DNA from: Bradyrhizobium sp. BRP22
GTDB lineage: Bacteria; Pseudomonadota; Alphaproteobacteria; Rhizobiales; Xanthobacteraceae
Length of the DNA: 64,000 nucleotides
Direction of reading: 5' to 3'
NCBI RefSeq assembly: GCF_020194175.1
Contig: NZ_JADYVX010000026.1
Location: forward strand, 62,001-126,000
Below, in pieces: positions 25,060 through 33,897 of the stretch (position 1 is its first letter; each line of letters begins with the position of its first letter). The notes under the pieces were generated by a model that saw only the letters and a list, made by a program, of their open reading frames with translations, did not search any database and was not told the origin of the DNA. A program made the position numbers and the translations under genes.

Positions 25060-27288
25060 ATGAACTTGACTGGTCTTCTTTCACTGATATCGGCGATGTC
25101 GCTCGCAGCATCGCTTGCCGTCGTTGTGACACCGGCGCATGCCGAGCACGACAGCGATGATCGCGACCATGGTTATGGCGACTCCGGAGATCACGACCAC
25201 GATCGTGGTCACGGCGACCATCATGGCCGCAAGTCGCCGCGGGTGGTGCTAATCTCGCTCGATGGCGCCAAGCCCGATTTCATCCAGAAGTTCATCGACG
25301 AAGGCGTGCTGCCGCGCAATGGCGGCCTTGCGCGGCTGAGCCGCAACGGCGCGGTAGCGGTGCAGAACGTGACAGCGTCGCCGTCGCTCACCGCGGTGTC
25401 GCACATCGAGATCGCCACCGGCTCGACGGCGGTCCACAACGACATTCCGTCGAACACCTTTCAGGCGATTGTCGCTCCGATCTCCTCGAGCCTCAGCGGC
25501 TTCGCGGCGCCGATCGGCGGCTATCGCGAAAGCCCGCTCGGGCCTTCGCCGCGGCCGACAGCGGTGCCGCTGTGGGTGCAGCTGCGCCAACAGGGCAAGA
25601 AGGTGGTCACTGCGACGTGGCCGGGTGGCGACGGCGCCGACATCTCCATCAACAACGCGGTGGTGCAGCCGGCCCAGCCGACCCGCGTCACCGACTACAC
25701 CGTGCCGTTCGGGGCGTTCGGCGGCATCGGGGCACAGGGCTTCTCGCTCTCCCGAGGGGACTTCGTGTCGGATCCGGCGATCGTCGCCGCGCTCCAAGCG
25801 GCCGGCCGCTTCTCGTTCAGCCCGGTGCTCGTGACGTCGGCGCCGATCGAGACGTTCTCGTGCTCGTCGGCATCGACCGCGACCTGCACCAATGCGGCGA
25901 CGCTCGACGTCAAATACGCGATCCGGGTGGCGGCACTCGACACCACCAATGACCGCAAGGTGAACTACGACACCCTGGTGTTCTTCGACACGACGCGCGG
26001 CATCACCGCAGGACCGTTCCACGCGCCATCGACCGGACCGGCCTACGTCAAACTTGGCGGCGAGAACGCGCCGTTCTTCTTCGAAGGCAGCGGCGCCAAG
26101 GTCGGTGCCGCTTACTTCGTCTCGGCGCTGGCGCCCGATCTTTCGGTTGTGCGCTTCGCCCGCTACGGCGCCAACTTCATCCCGCGCAACGCGGCGGTGC
26201 TGGCCGACGTCGATGACATCAACAACAATGTCGGCTTCTGGCGTCCGCAGGCTGACTTCCGCATTCCGGAGCGGCTGAGCCCGGGCTTCACGAACTTTCC
26301 CGACATCGAGATCGAAACGATGTACGAGGATATGGTGAAGACCTTCGTGCGCTACCAGGCTGATATCGGCGAGCGCGCGATCCGCAACCATCCCGACGCC
26401 GACCTGGTGATGGTCTATATCGAGCAGCCCGACGGCTCCGAGCATCAGTTCCTGCTCACCGATCGCCGCCAGGGCACCAACCCGACCGACCCGAACTCGA
26501 TCGGCGCGGGCCAGGACCCCGCCAAGGTCGAGCGGTACGCGTCGTACATCCGCTTCGCCTATCAGACGGCCGACAAGGCCGTGAAGCAGATCGCAGATGC
26601 GGCGGGCCGTGACAGCAACGTCATCGTGGTCTCGGACCACGGCTTCGCGCCGTTCCACACCTCGGTGAACCTGACCAACATCCTGCGCAATGCCGGCATC
26701 GACACCACCAACGTGGCGATCCGCACCTCGGGTCCGGCCGCCAACATCTACGTCAACTTGCAGAACCGCGAGCTCGGCGGCACCGTCGATCTGGCGACCT
26801 ATAAAAAGCTGGTAACGCAGATCACCGACGCGGTGAAGAACGCGGTCGATTCCAACCCGAGGTTCAACTTCTCACTCAGGGATGGGCGGATCTTTACCGT
26901 GGTGGAGACCCGGCCGCTGCAGTGTGAGGAAGGAACCGGGGAGTGCACCAGCAAAACCATCGGCCAGGATTTCGGCGATGTGTTCGCGCTGATGGCCCCG
27001 GGCTACAACTTCGACGGCATTCAGAACCCCGGCGTTGCCCGCCTTGGCGATTCGCCGTTCAATGCGGCGACGACCATGCTGTCGATGCCGAACTTCTACG
27101 GGGCCCATGGTCACGATCCCGAGCTGCCGGTGATGAGCGCGACCTTCATCGCTGCCGGCCCGAAGATCCGCAAGGACACCACGATCCGACGGATGCGCAA
27201 CGTTGACGTGGCGCCGACCATCATGCGGATCATCGGCGTTCCGCCCCACCGGATCGACGGCGAGGTGCTGCACGAGATCCTGCGCTGA
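25060..27288 (+). CDS. Exported alkaline phosphatase-superfamily phosphodiesterase
   Basis: A 742-residue secreted enzyme of the nucleotide pyrophosphatase/phosphodiesterase (NPP) type. The signal peptide (1-31, ending TPAHA) is followed by a His/Asp-rich stretch (about residues 32-60, alternating HD, DHDHDRGHGDHH) that could bind metal. The catalytic domain opens with VVLISLDGAKPD (metal Asp), then SPSLTAVSH with the likely Thr nucleophile. Further metal ligands are in YIEQPDGSEHQ, VSDHGFAPFH and YGAHGHDPE. The core has a long insertion between about 150 and 420. Substrate unknown; nucleotides or phosphodiesters are likely. Monocistronic. Confidence 0.85.
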   Translation: MNLTGLLSLISAMSLAASLAVVVTPAHAEHDSDDRDHGYGDSGDHDHDRGHGDHHGRKSPRVVLISLDGAKPDFIQKFIDEGVLPRNGGLARLSRNGAVAVQNVTASPSLTAVSHIEIATGSTAVHNDIPSNTFQAIVAPISSSLSGFAAPIGGYRESPLGPSPRPTAVPLWVQLRQQGKKVVTATWPGGDGADISINNAVVQPAQPTRVTDYTVPFGAFGGIGAQGFSLSRGDFVSDPAIVAALQAAGRFSFSPVLVTSAPIETFSCSSASTATCTNAATLDVKYAIRVAALDTTNDRKVNYDTLVFFDTTRGITAGPFHAPSTGPAYVKLGGENAPFFFEGSGAKVGAAYFVSALAPDLSVVRFARYGANFIPRNAAVLADVDDINNNVGFWRPQADFRIPERLSPGFTNFPDIEIETMYEDMVKTFVRYQADIGERAIRNHPDADLVMVYIEQPDGSEHQFLLTDRRQGTNPTDPNSIGAGQDPAKVERYASYIRFAYQTADKAVKQIADAAGRDSNVIVVSDHGFAPFHTSVNLTNILRNAGIDTTNVAIRTSGPAANIYVNLQNRELGGTVDLATYKKLVTQITDAVKNAVDSNPRFNFSLRDGRIFTVVETRPLQCEEGTGECTSKTIGQDFGDVFALMAPGYNFDGIQNPGVARLGDSPFNAATTMLSMPNFYGAHGHDPELPVMSATFIAAGPKIRKDTTIRRMRNVDVAPTIMRIIGVPPHRIDGEVLHEILR

Positions 27289-27426
27289 AGACCGGCGCGA
27301 TCCTCAAACTCATGCGGTGGGCGCTGACCGGCGCGCCCATCGGACTGGCCCAGTTGTGCAGCTCGGCCTCAGCTACCTTGTGGGACGCTGTCTCGGTGAG
27401 TTGATCATCCCAACCCGGATCGCCCC

Positions 27427-27669
27427 TTAGTTGGGGCTGATGATGCAGGCTCCGTCGCGAGGGCTCCAGACGAACCAGCGGTAGCACGGAGGCTGGGGGC
27501 GACTCGTGACGGGACACTCGTTCCGCACACGCGCGCCTCTATCCCAGCCATCGACGACGCATCCACCGTTGCGCGCCACATGGCAACCGGGGCCGCATCC
27601 GTCTGCGGCGCTCGCCGCGCCAATGCTTGCGAGCGTAGCTGCGAACACAATCGCGAATGTCGTTCTCAT
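27427..27669 (-). CDS. Small secreted cysteine-rich protein (GCGPGCH type)
   Basis: An 80-residue protein with a clean signal peptide (MRTTFAIVFAATLASIGAASA) and a mature part starting ADGCGPGCH with six cysteines in all (CGPGC, GGCVVDGW, NECP, PPCYRW, GACI). The start is supported by GGAGAT upstream of the ATG at 27669. Short secreted proteins beginning GCGPGxH are a recurrent Bradyrhizobium family with unknown role. The cysteines are probably disulphide-bonded in the periplasm. Confidence 0.7.
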   Translation of the reverse strand: MRTTFAIVFAATLASIGAASAADGCGPGCHVARNGGCVVDGWDRGARVRNECPVTSRPQPPCYRWFVWSPRDGACIISPN

Positions 27670-27846
27670 CTCGATCTCCTCTCGCGCCTCATGTCTTTTG
27701 CAAATGCGCGCCGAGCGCGCGGCGTTGATCTTGGATCAAAGGGGCGGAAAAGCGAAGCCCCGCCGGGTGGCAAAGCAGCCGGGCGAGGAGTGCGATTGCG
27801 AGGGCAGTGGCACCGTGCGGACCCATTCAATAAAGCCAATTGATCT

Positions 27847-28584
27847 TCAAATCGCGAGCAGACTATCGCCCTGGATCGTCAGCAGCGTCAGATTGCCGGT
27901 CGCATATGCGCCGGTGTCGATGTTGATGCGGTTCGGCCGGATGTCCGGCGCGCTGACAGGCGTGTGTCCGTGAACGATGTATTTGTCGAAGCGCTGGTCG
28001 GAATTGAGGAATTCGTCCCTGATCCAGAGCAGATCCTGCTCCTGCTGCTTATCGAGCGAGACACCCGGCCGCACGCCGGCGTGAACGAAAAAGAAGTCCC
28101 CGCAGGTGAACGAGGTCGGCAACTGCTCGATGAACGCAAGGTGCTCGGGCGGCAGGGCACGCTTCAATCCCTCGATGAGCTCGATCTGCTGGTCCGCGGT
28201 CGGGTTCATGGTCGGGGTCACGCCGTAGGACATCAGCGTCAACAGGCCGCCATAGTGGCGCCAATCCTGGAGCTTGGCGGGGTCCTTCAGGACGTCGAGC
28301 AGGAAGACCTCGTGGTTCCCTTTGAGGCAGACCGTCTCGTGACTTTGGCTGCGCCGGATCAGGAGATCGAGCACGGCCCGCGATTGCGGACCGCGATCGA
28401 TGTAATCGCCTAGAAACACCTGGATGGCGCGCTCCGGCACCGAGCGGTCGAGATCAACGTCAATGACGGTCAAGAGCGATTGAAGAAGATCGGCGCGTCC
28501 GTGGACGTCTCCGATCGCGTAGACGCGAACGCCGTCCGGAAGTCGGGGCTTGATGTTCTTGCGAAATCGTCCGATCAGACCCAT
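27847..28584 (-). CDS. PPP-family serine/threonine phosphatase (metallophosphoesterase)
   Basis: A 245-residue cytoplasmic phosphatase with the full PPP motif set: GDVHGR (residues 25-30), GDYIDRG, GNHE and a late HAG, followed by HGHTP. These residues bind two metal ions. The size matches bacterial PrpA/ApaH-like phosphatases. It lies among polysaccharide-related genes, and similar proteins occur near exopolysaccharide loci in rhizobia, but no direct link is shown. Target could be a phosphoprotein or a dinucleotide polyphosphate. Confidence 0.88.
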   Translation of the reverse strand: MGLIGRFRKNIKPRLPDGVRVYAIGDVHGRADLLQSLLTVIDVDLDRSVPERAIQVFLGDYIDRGPQSRAVLDLLIRRSQSHETVCLKGNHEVFLLDVLKDPAKLQDWRHYGGLLTLMSYGVTPTMNPTADQQIELIEGLKRALPPEHLAFIEQLPTSFTCGDFFFVHAGVRPGVSLDKQQEQDLLWIRDEFLNSDQRFDKYIVHGHTPVSAPDIRPNRINIDTGAYATGNLTLLTIQGDSLLAI

Positions 28585-28800
28585 CCTTAAGCCAACTTGC
28601 GCGCCTCTAGAGCTATTAACGCCCCCTGGCTCTTATCAATTCCCTTTCCCTACCGAATCTCTAATTGTTGTAGAAAAACTTACATCCCGTGCTGTTAGAT
28701 CGACGTAAGACGCCCTTTTTCTGCATTGAAAGATCGCGGTCGAGCTGGTAGTAACCCGTTGTTTATTTAATATTTTAATCTTATTGTGCAGGTAGTACAT

Positions 28801-29079
28801 ATGAATAGCTGTAAGAGGATTTCAGCCGAGGCTTTGGTTGAACGGGTCGAACTCATGACCCGACGTCTTGCTCAACTACACAATCTTCGAAGATTAGTTG
28901 GTGAGGCCGAAGCGAGCGCGCTCGCGAGGCGAGCGAAACGGATTGGACCGCGAGGCGCCAAGCGGCCAAATCGCCAGCGCACTCGTACTTCATCGCTGCG
29001 ATCCTATCGACCGACGCGTCCGCCTCGACGGTTAGCCGCCGGCGTTAGTACCAGCCGGCGTCCCCGCGCGAGAGAATAG
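28801..29079 (+). CDS. Small basic hypothetical protein
   Basis: A 92-residue frame starting ATG at 28801, downstream of an AT-rich stretch (TTTATTTAATATTTTAATC) unlike coding DNA of this genome. The first half is helical (EALVERVELMTRRLAQLHNL), the second half is Arg/Pro/Ser-rich and probably disordered. An AGGT about nine bases upstream is a modest ribosome-binding site. No family recognised. Its stop is six bases from the stop of a convergent small gene. It may be a nucleic-acid-binding protein or may not be real. Confidence 0.35.
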   Translation: MNSCKRISAEALVERVELMTRRLAQLHNLRRLVGEAEASALARRAKRIGPRGAKRPNRQRTRTSSLRSYRPTRPPRRLAAGVSTSRRPRARE

Positions 29080-29085
29080 CCAAAC

Positions 29086-29277
29086 CTATGTGGGTTTGAC
29101 GATACGCAAGACAGTCGTTTGTCCCGCGTGTCTGCGGGAAGTGCAGCTGGCGGGTTCTGATCGACGACGGCGCCAAAGCCGCTCGCCCGGAGCGCAATAC
29201 GTCAATGCGACGGCAACAAACATGTTGAAGGCGAGCCAAATCGCGATGATCGCGTAACAGGTTGCAGCGTAATCCAT
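29086..29277 (-). CDS. Small membrane protein, hypothetical
   Basis: A 63-residue protein starting MDYAATCYAIIAIWLAFNMF with one hydrophobic helix (about 5-28), then a basic C-terminal tail (ERLWRRRRSEP). AGGTG lies upstream of the ATG at 29277. Orientation is probably N-out, C-in by the positive-inside rule. No known family. Convergent with the 92-residue gene. Confidence 0.45.
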   Translation of the reverse strand: MDYAATCYAIIAIWLAFNMFVAVALTYCAPGERLWRRRRSEPASCTSRRHAGQTTVLRIVKPT

Positions 29278-29410
29278 AGGAAGCACCTATGAAGCCGTTG
29301 CCTGCTAGGTAGACCGCGACGGCTTTGTGTCCCTATAGTGTCACAAAGAAACTAATTCCCGATTAAGGCTCATCGGCGCGACTGCGGTCACGAGCCGCTC
29401 GCCGACGCGA

Positions 29411-30415
29411 TCAGCGATATCCCTCGGGATTGTTGCTCTGCCAGCGCCAATGATCTGCGCACATCGTCTCGAGCGACCTGGCCGCCTTCCATCCTATCAG
29501 TTGAGAGGCGGTTTCGGTGGCGGCATAGTAGGCATCGATGTCGCCCGGGCGGCGCGATTTGATGTCATAGGGTATGGGGCTGCCGCACGCCTTTTCGAAG
29601 GCGCGAACGACTTCGAGCACGCTGCTGCCGGTACCGGTTCCGAGATTTACCGAGAAGCATTTCGGGCTGTCCAACGCCTTCAATGCGGACAGGTGTCCGA
29701 GCGCCAGGTCCATGACATGGATGTAGTCGCGAACGCCTGTTCCATCAGGCGTATCGTAGTCGGCGCCCCAGATGTTCAGGCGCTCGCGCCGGCCGATTGC
29801 GACCTGGGCCACGAAGGGGACCAGGTTGTTGGGGACGCCCCGGGGATCCTCCCCGATCAGACCGCTCTCGTGCGCCCCGACCGGATTGAAGTAGCGCAAG
29901 ATGGCAATCCCCCAACTCGGGTCGCTGACATGTTGGTCGCGGAGCATGTCCTCGATGATGAGCTTGGTCCGTCCATAGGGGTTCACCGGATTTAAGGGGT
30001 GGTCTTCGGTATAGGGCAGAAATTTCGGGGTGCCGTAGACGGTGGCCGATGAGCTGAACACGATGGTCTTGACGCCGGACCGTTGCATCGCGCGCAGCAG
30101 CCGGTGCGATCCAATGACGTTCTGATCGTAATATTCGAGCGGCTCTGCGACGGAGTCCTGAACGGACTTCAGCCCGGCAAAATGCATGACCGCCGTACAA
30201 TTGTGTTGCGTCAACACCTGCTCGATCGCGCGCTCGTCGCGAATATCGCCTTCCACGGCAATCAGTGACTTGCCGCAAATCTGCTGCACGCGCTGGAGGG
30301 CAATCGGACTGCTGTTGGAGAAATTATCGAATACGACGACCTCTTCACCCGCAGCCAGCAACGCTACGCAAGCATGCGAGCCGATATAGCCGGCCCCGCC
30401 GGTCACAAGGATCAT
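29411..30415 (-). CDS. galE: UDP-glucose 4-epimerase
   Basis: An SDR-family enzyme of 334 residues interconverting UDP-glucose and UDP-galactose. Motifs: ILVTGGAGYIGSH (NAD), DNFSNSSP, SSSATVYG, the catalytic YGRTK and LRYFNPVGAHESGLIGEDP, which is specific to GalE. DGTGVRDYIHVMDLA is also present. Two ATGs are possible; the one at 30415 has GGGAGG six bases upstream and is preferred over 30421. It supplies UDP-Gal for exopolysaccharide and LPS, and sits alone in a stretch of small genes. Confidence 0.95.
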   Translation of the reverse strand: MILVTGGAGYIGSHACVALLAAGEEVVVFDNFSNSSPIALQRVQQICGKSLIAVEGDIRDERAIEQVLTQHNCTAVMHFAGLKSVQDSVAEPLEYYDQNVIGSHRLLRAMQRSGVKTIVFSSSATVYGTPKFLPYTEDHPLNPVNPYGRTKLIIEDMLRDQHVSDPSWGIAILRYFNPVGAHESGLIGEDPRGVPNNLVPFVAQVAIGRRERLNIWGADYDTPDGTGVRDYIHVMDLALGHLSALKALDSPKCFSVNLGTGTGSSVLEVVRAFEKACGSPIPYDIKSRRPGDIDAYYAATETASQLIGWKAARSLETMCADHWRWQSNNPEGYR

Positions 30416-30623
30416 CGTCATCCTCCCAGATTGGGATCGTCAAGCAGCAGTCCCGTGGCGAACCAGTCACTACAATCTAGAGCTGCTAAAAGCATGTGCG
30501 ATGCGAGGATTAGACAGCGGGATAGAAGCTGACCTGTCAAGGTCGATCCGGGGGAATTTGATGCGGTCGTTAACCCGCTCGACCAGGCGGTTGCCAGCGC
30601 CGCTCGGATAGCTAGCGGTCGAG

Positions 30624-30836
30624 CTAGACAGCCGCGCTCGTCGTCGTGCCGATGCCCAGGCCGACATCGAATAAATCGCGGCGGTCCGATAACGCCAGGC
30701 TGCGCAACTCGCCGACCGTGCCGCGCCCGGCCGAACAATGGCTGCATCTGACGATTGCGGAGGGTGGGGCGAGTTCGCCGTGGTCGATCACCACGCCGAT
30801 GCTGTCGCATTCAATGCATACGAGCTGAAAACTCAT
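30624..30836 (-). CDS. Small zinc-ribbon-like protein
   Basis: A 70-residue protein starting MSFQLVCIECDSIGVVID. Cys7-x2-Cys10 and Cys31-x2-Cys34 (RCSHCSAGRGTVGELR) form a four-cysteine zinc ribbon. The C-terminal LALSDRRDLFD is also seen, as I recall, in short Bradyrhizobium proteins of unknown function. No clear ribosome-binding site is visible, and longer in-frame starts exist upstream (to 30896), but they add Arg-rich residues not expected in the family. A role in nucleic-acid or protein binding is a guess. Confidence 0.6.
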   Translation of the reverse strand: MSFQLVCIECDSIGVVIDHGELAPPSAIVRCSHCSAGRGTVGELRSLALSDRRDLFDVGLGIGTTTSAAV

Positions 30837-30994
30837 TGTTGAAATTAATCCGCCACGCACTGCAAACAATCGACGAGGCAAGCCTCGTGCCGCCAATGTA
30901 TCGCCGTACGGCCGAGGTTATTCGGACGATCGTGGCATTGCAATGTGACGGTTGTTTTAACCCTAAAGCTCAGCGCAAACGCTCGCGTTTGTCG

Positions 30995-31396
30995 CTAGGG
31001 CTGCAGCGCGGACGGCGGCTCCTGCGCGGCGTCAGGGCGTATTCCCCTGAACCGGTTGAGCGGGCCGCGCAGCAGCAATTCCGCGAAATGGGCGACGGCG
31101 ATCCCGGAGAGCCCGCCGCCAGCCTTGACCAGCGCATCGATGACGCGGCCGTGCCGATCCGGCGTCAACAGCTGCAGGACTTCCAGTGCGAACGCGCTGC
31201 CGATGACGAGTGCGATGATCAGGAGCAGCCGGTTGGGATAGGCCCGCACGAATGCAAATCCCAGCAGTGCGAACGCTGCAAAGTGCTCGAACTGGGGACG
31301 TGCGACGACAGGGCGGTCTTGAAGCGGCGAAAGCGTCGCGAAGGCGATGAAGGCGAGCACCAGCCAGGCGGCGACCAGGGACAGTCGTTGGTTCAT
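30995..31396 (-). CDS. VanZ-like family membrane protein
   Basis: A 133-residue integral membrane protein with four predicted helices. VanZ features: an acidic/aromatic FEHFAAFALLGFAF segment (the HFxAF motif), an EVLQLLTPDRHGRVIDALVK loop (ExxQ...R...D) and a final helix (LSGIAVAHFAELLL). VanZ proteins confer low-level teicoplanin resistance in enterococci and are proposed to act on envelope polymers; members in rhizobia often lie near polysaccharide genes. Function here is unproven. Confidence 0.8.
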   Translation of the reverse strand: MNQRLSLVAAWLVLAFIAFATLSPLQDRPVVARPQFEHFAAFALLGFAFVRAYPNRLLLIIALVIGSAFALEVLQLLTPDRHGRVIDALVKAGGGLSGIAVAHFAELLLRGPLNRFRGIRPDAAQEPPSALQP

Positions 31397-31548
31397 AGGC
31401 TGTTGCTAGGCAAAAACAGTGCCGAGCTCAAGCCATACAGGGTCGTCGCCGCACCCATGGCAGCGCTATCAGCAGATATCGTTAACCCCGGCGGCTGTTC
31501 AGCCGGCCCAAATCTGCTATCAAGCCGCGGAAATCAACAAAAAGTAAC

Positions 31549-31653
31549 ATGGCACCGCTCATCTTTGTTCATAGCCCGTTCACGCTGGTGGGCCTCATCT
31601 TAGCAATGCTGCGGCTCACCATCGGAGGCCAAATTGCGCCTACTCGTCGTTGA
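31549..31653 (+). CDS. Possible 34-residue leader peptide of the feuP-like gene
   Basis: An ATG at 31549 opens 34 codons (MAPLIFVHSPFTLVGLILAM, then a short polar tail) that stop at TGA 31651-31653, 20 bases inside the response-regulator gene. The peptide is hydrophobic. The overlap means that ribosomes ending here could re-initiate at the regulator's TTG, whose GGAGG lies within this frame. The upstream ribosome-binding site is poor. Real coding status is uncertain. Confidence 0.25.
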   Translation: MAPLIFVHSPFTLVGLILAMLRLTIGGQIAPTRR

Positions 31654-32305
31654 GGATGATCCGGATCTCAATCGCCAGCTTACGACCGCGCTGACGGATG
31701 CCGGTTATGTGGTCGATCGCGCTTTCGACGGCGAGGAGGGGCACTATCTCGGCGACAGCGAGCCCTACGACGCCGTTGTCCTCGACATCGGTCTGCCGAA
31801 GATGGACGGCATCTCGGTGCTGGAAGCCTGGCGACGCAACGGTCGCGCCATGCCGGTCTTGATCCTGACCGCGCGCGACCGCTGGAGCGACAAGGTCCAG
31901 GGTTTTGACGCCGGTGCCGACGACTACGTCGCCAAACCTTTCCACATGGAAGAGATTTTGGCGCGGATCCGCGCGCTGCTGCGCCGCTCCACCGGCCATG
32001 CCCAGTCCGAACTGACCTGCGGCCCGGTGACGCTGGATACCCGCACCGGCCGCGTCAGCGTCTCCGGCAACCCGGTGAAGATGACCTCGCACGAATACCG
32101 GCTGCTGGCCTATCTGATGCATCACACCGGGCGCGTGGTGTCGCGCACCGAACTGGTCGAGCATCTCTACGACCAGGACTTCGACCGCGACTCCAACACC
32201 ATCGAAGTGTTCGTCGGACGCATCCGCAAGAAACTCGACGTCGACATCATCCAGACCGTGCGCGGCCTCGGCTATCTCCTGACGCCACCGCCGAACGGCG
32301 CCTAA
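31634..32305 (+). CDS. feuP: OmpR/PhoB-type response regulator, FeuP-like
   Basis: A 223-residue DNA-binding response regulator. The TTG at 31634 is the start because GGAGG stands four bases before it. The receiver domain has the acidic pocket VVEDD, the phosphoacceptor Asp51 in VVLDIGLPKMDG, the Thr of LILTARD and the Lys in DDYVAKPF. The C-terminal winged helix has SRTELVEHLYDQDFDRDSNT and RIRKKLD. In Rhizobium leguminosarum the feuPQ pair is described together with cycHJKL (from memory), and here too it lies upstream of ccmIEFH, so FeuP is the best guess. FeuP controls periplasmic glucan export in Sinorhizobium. Confidence 0.85.
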   Translation: MRLLVVEDDPDLNRQLTTALTDAGYVVDRAFDGEEGHYLGDSEPYDAVVLDIGLPKMDGISVLEAWRRNGRAMPVLILTARDRWSDKVQGFDAGADDYVAKPFHMEEILARIRALLRRSTGHAQSELTCGPVTLDTRTGRVSVSGNPVKMTSHEYRLLAYLMHHTGRVVSRTELVEHLYDQDFDRDSNTIEVFVGRIRKKLDVDIIQTVRGLGYLLTPPPNGA

Positions 32306-32345
32306 CCGCGCGGCGACGCTGCGCGCCGGGCTTACTTTTTGATTG

Positions 32346-32394
32346 GAGCATGATCTTATCCGAAAACCCGCGCTCCATTTTCGGGATCATTCTC
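32346..32394. repeat. GAGCATGATC palindromic repeat between feuP and feuQ
   Basis: The left arm (32346-32366, GAGCATGATC then CCGAAAA) pairs with the right arm (32378-32394, TTTTCGGGATCATTCTC) with a four-base bulge and one mismatch. The same family occurs at 43181-43211. The element fills nearly the whole gap between regulator and kinase and ends two bases before the kinase ATG, so it must be transcribed within the operon. Confidence 0.7.
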
Positions 32395-32396
32395 TG

Positions 32397-33770
32397 ATGC
32401 GTGGAAGCTCGCTCGCCACCCGCCTGTTCCTGTCGGCGACCGCATGGCTGGTTGTGATCCTGGCGATCACCGGCTTCGTTCTGTCCTCGGTGTATCGCGA
32501 TGCGACAGAACGTGCTTTTGACCGCCGCCTCAACCTTTATCTCCGCACGCTCATCGCCGAGGTCGCCACTCCCGATGAGCCGGCGGACCACCAGTTCCAG
32601 CTCGGCGAGCCGCTGTTCGAATTGCCGCTGTCCGGCTGGTACTGGCAAATCCTGCGCACTGACGTGGAAAAAGGCGAGACGCGCGCCTCGCGCTCGCTAT
32701 GGGACAAGAAGCTGCCGAAACTGGAGGATCAGGGCTTTGAGCTGACCGCTGCCGGCATCCGCCTTGGCTATGTCGATGGCCCGGAGGGGCAGACGCTGCG
32801 CATGGTGGAGCGTCCGGTCGATCTTGGCAGTGATGGCAGGTTCCTGGTCAGCGTCGCCGGCGACGCCAGCGAGATCTTCGACGAGACGCGCAGCTTCGAC
32901 TACTACCTTGGCGGCACCTTCACCGCACTCGGCATCGTGCTGTTGCTGACCACGGTGTTCCAGGTCCGTTTCGGCCTGGCGCCGCTCAAGCGCATTTCGG
33001 AGGCGATCGCCGATATCCGTTCCGGCCGCGCCGAGCGGCTCGAGGGGCGGTTTCCGGTGGAGATCGCGCCGCTCGCGCGCGAGACCAACGCGCTGATCGA
33101 CGCGAACCGCGAGATCGTCGAGCGCGCGCGCACCCATGTCGGCAACCTCGCCCACGCGGTCAAGACGCCATTGTCGGTGATCGTCAACGAGGCTTCGACC
33201 CATGTCGCCGATCCCTTCGCCGCCAAGGTGCTGGAGCAGGCCGAGGTGATGCGCGACCAGGTAGCGCATCACCTGGAGCGCGCCCGCATCGCCGCGCGCG
33301 TTACCATCGTCGCCACCGTCACCGAAGTGGCACCCGCGCTCGAGGCGCTGCGGCGAACCATGGAAAAGATCCATCGCGACCGCGACATCATCATCGAGCT
33401 GAAGGCCGATCCATCGGCGAAATTCCGCGGCGAGCGCCAGGACCTCGAGGAGATGGCCGGCAACCTCGTCGACAACGCCTGCAAATGGGCGGCCTCTCAA
33501 GTCTCCATTGAGGTCATGGTCGAGCCGCCGGCGGAGCCGGGCGCCGGCCCGCGGCTGCATATCATCGTCGACGACGACGGGCGGGGATTGTCGGCCGCCG
33601 AACGGGCGCAGGTCTCGCGGCGCGGCCAGCGACTCGACGAGTCCAAGCCGGGCTCAGGACTTGGGCTTTCGATCGTCACCGATCTTGCCGGCCTCTATGG
33701 CGGTAGCCTCTCGCTCCGCAACGCGCCGATCGGCGGCTTGCGGGCGGAGCTGGAATTGCCAGGAGTCTGA
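32397..33770 (+). CDS. feuQ: Sensor histidine kinase, FeuQ/PhoQ-like
   Basis: A 457-residue inner-membrane sensor. TM1 is about 10-32, a periplasmic domain spans about 33-160 and TM2 about 170-190. HAMP-like sequence follows. The phosphoacceptor His253 is in NLAHAVKTPLS, an H-box resembling PhoQ rather than HELRTPL. The ATPase domain has NLVDNACKWA (N-box), DDDGRGL (G1) and GSGLGLSI (G2). The ATG at 32397 lacks an obvious ribosome-binding site because a palindromic repeat occupies the upstream 50 bases; in-frame starts inside the repeat are possible. Partner of the preceding regulator. Confidence 0.85.
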   Translation: MRGSSLATRLFLSATAWLVVILAITGFVLSSVYRDATERAFDRRLNLYLRTLIAEVATPDEPADHQFQLGEPLFELPLSGWYWQILRTDVEKGETRASRSLWDKKLPKLEDQGFELTAAGIRLGYVDGPEGQTLRMVERPVDLGSDGRFLVSVAGDASEIFDETRSFDYYLGGTFTALGIVLLLTTVFQVRFGLAPLKRISEAIADIRSGRAERLEGRFPVEIAPLARETNALIDANREIVERARTHVGNLAHAVKTPLSVIVNEASTHVADPFAAKVLEQAEVMRDQVAHHLERARIAARVTIVATVTEVAPALEALRRTMEKIHRDRDIIIELKADPSAKFRGERQDLEEMAGNLVDNACKWAASQVSIEVMVEPPAEPGAGPRLHIIVDDDGRGLSAAERAQVSRRGQRLDESKPGSGLGLSIVTDLAGLYGGSLSLRNAPIGGLRAELELPGV

Positions 33771-33897
33771 AAGCGGAGGGTCGCGGCGAGGGCCGCCCGC
33801 GCAGCATTCCTAACGCCTTCTTAACGCGCGCCCTCCTATCATGCCGAGCGGACGCGTTCTTGCGTCGCCGTCACGAGCACTCAATCACCCAAGGCTA

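Noticed and set aside
30422..30623. Possible gene remnant between galE and the zinc-ribbon gene
   Set aside because: Short frames on both strands have no recognisable residues. I see only an intergenic region.
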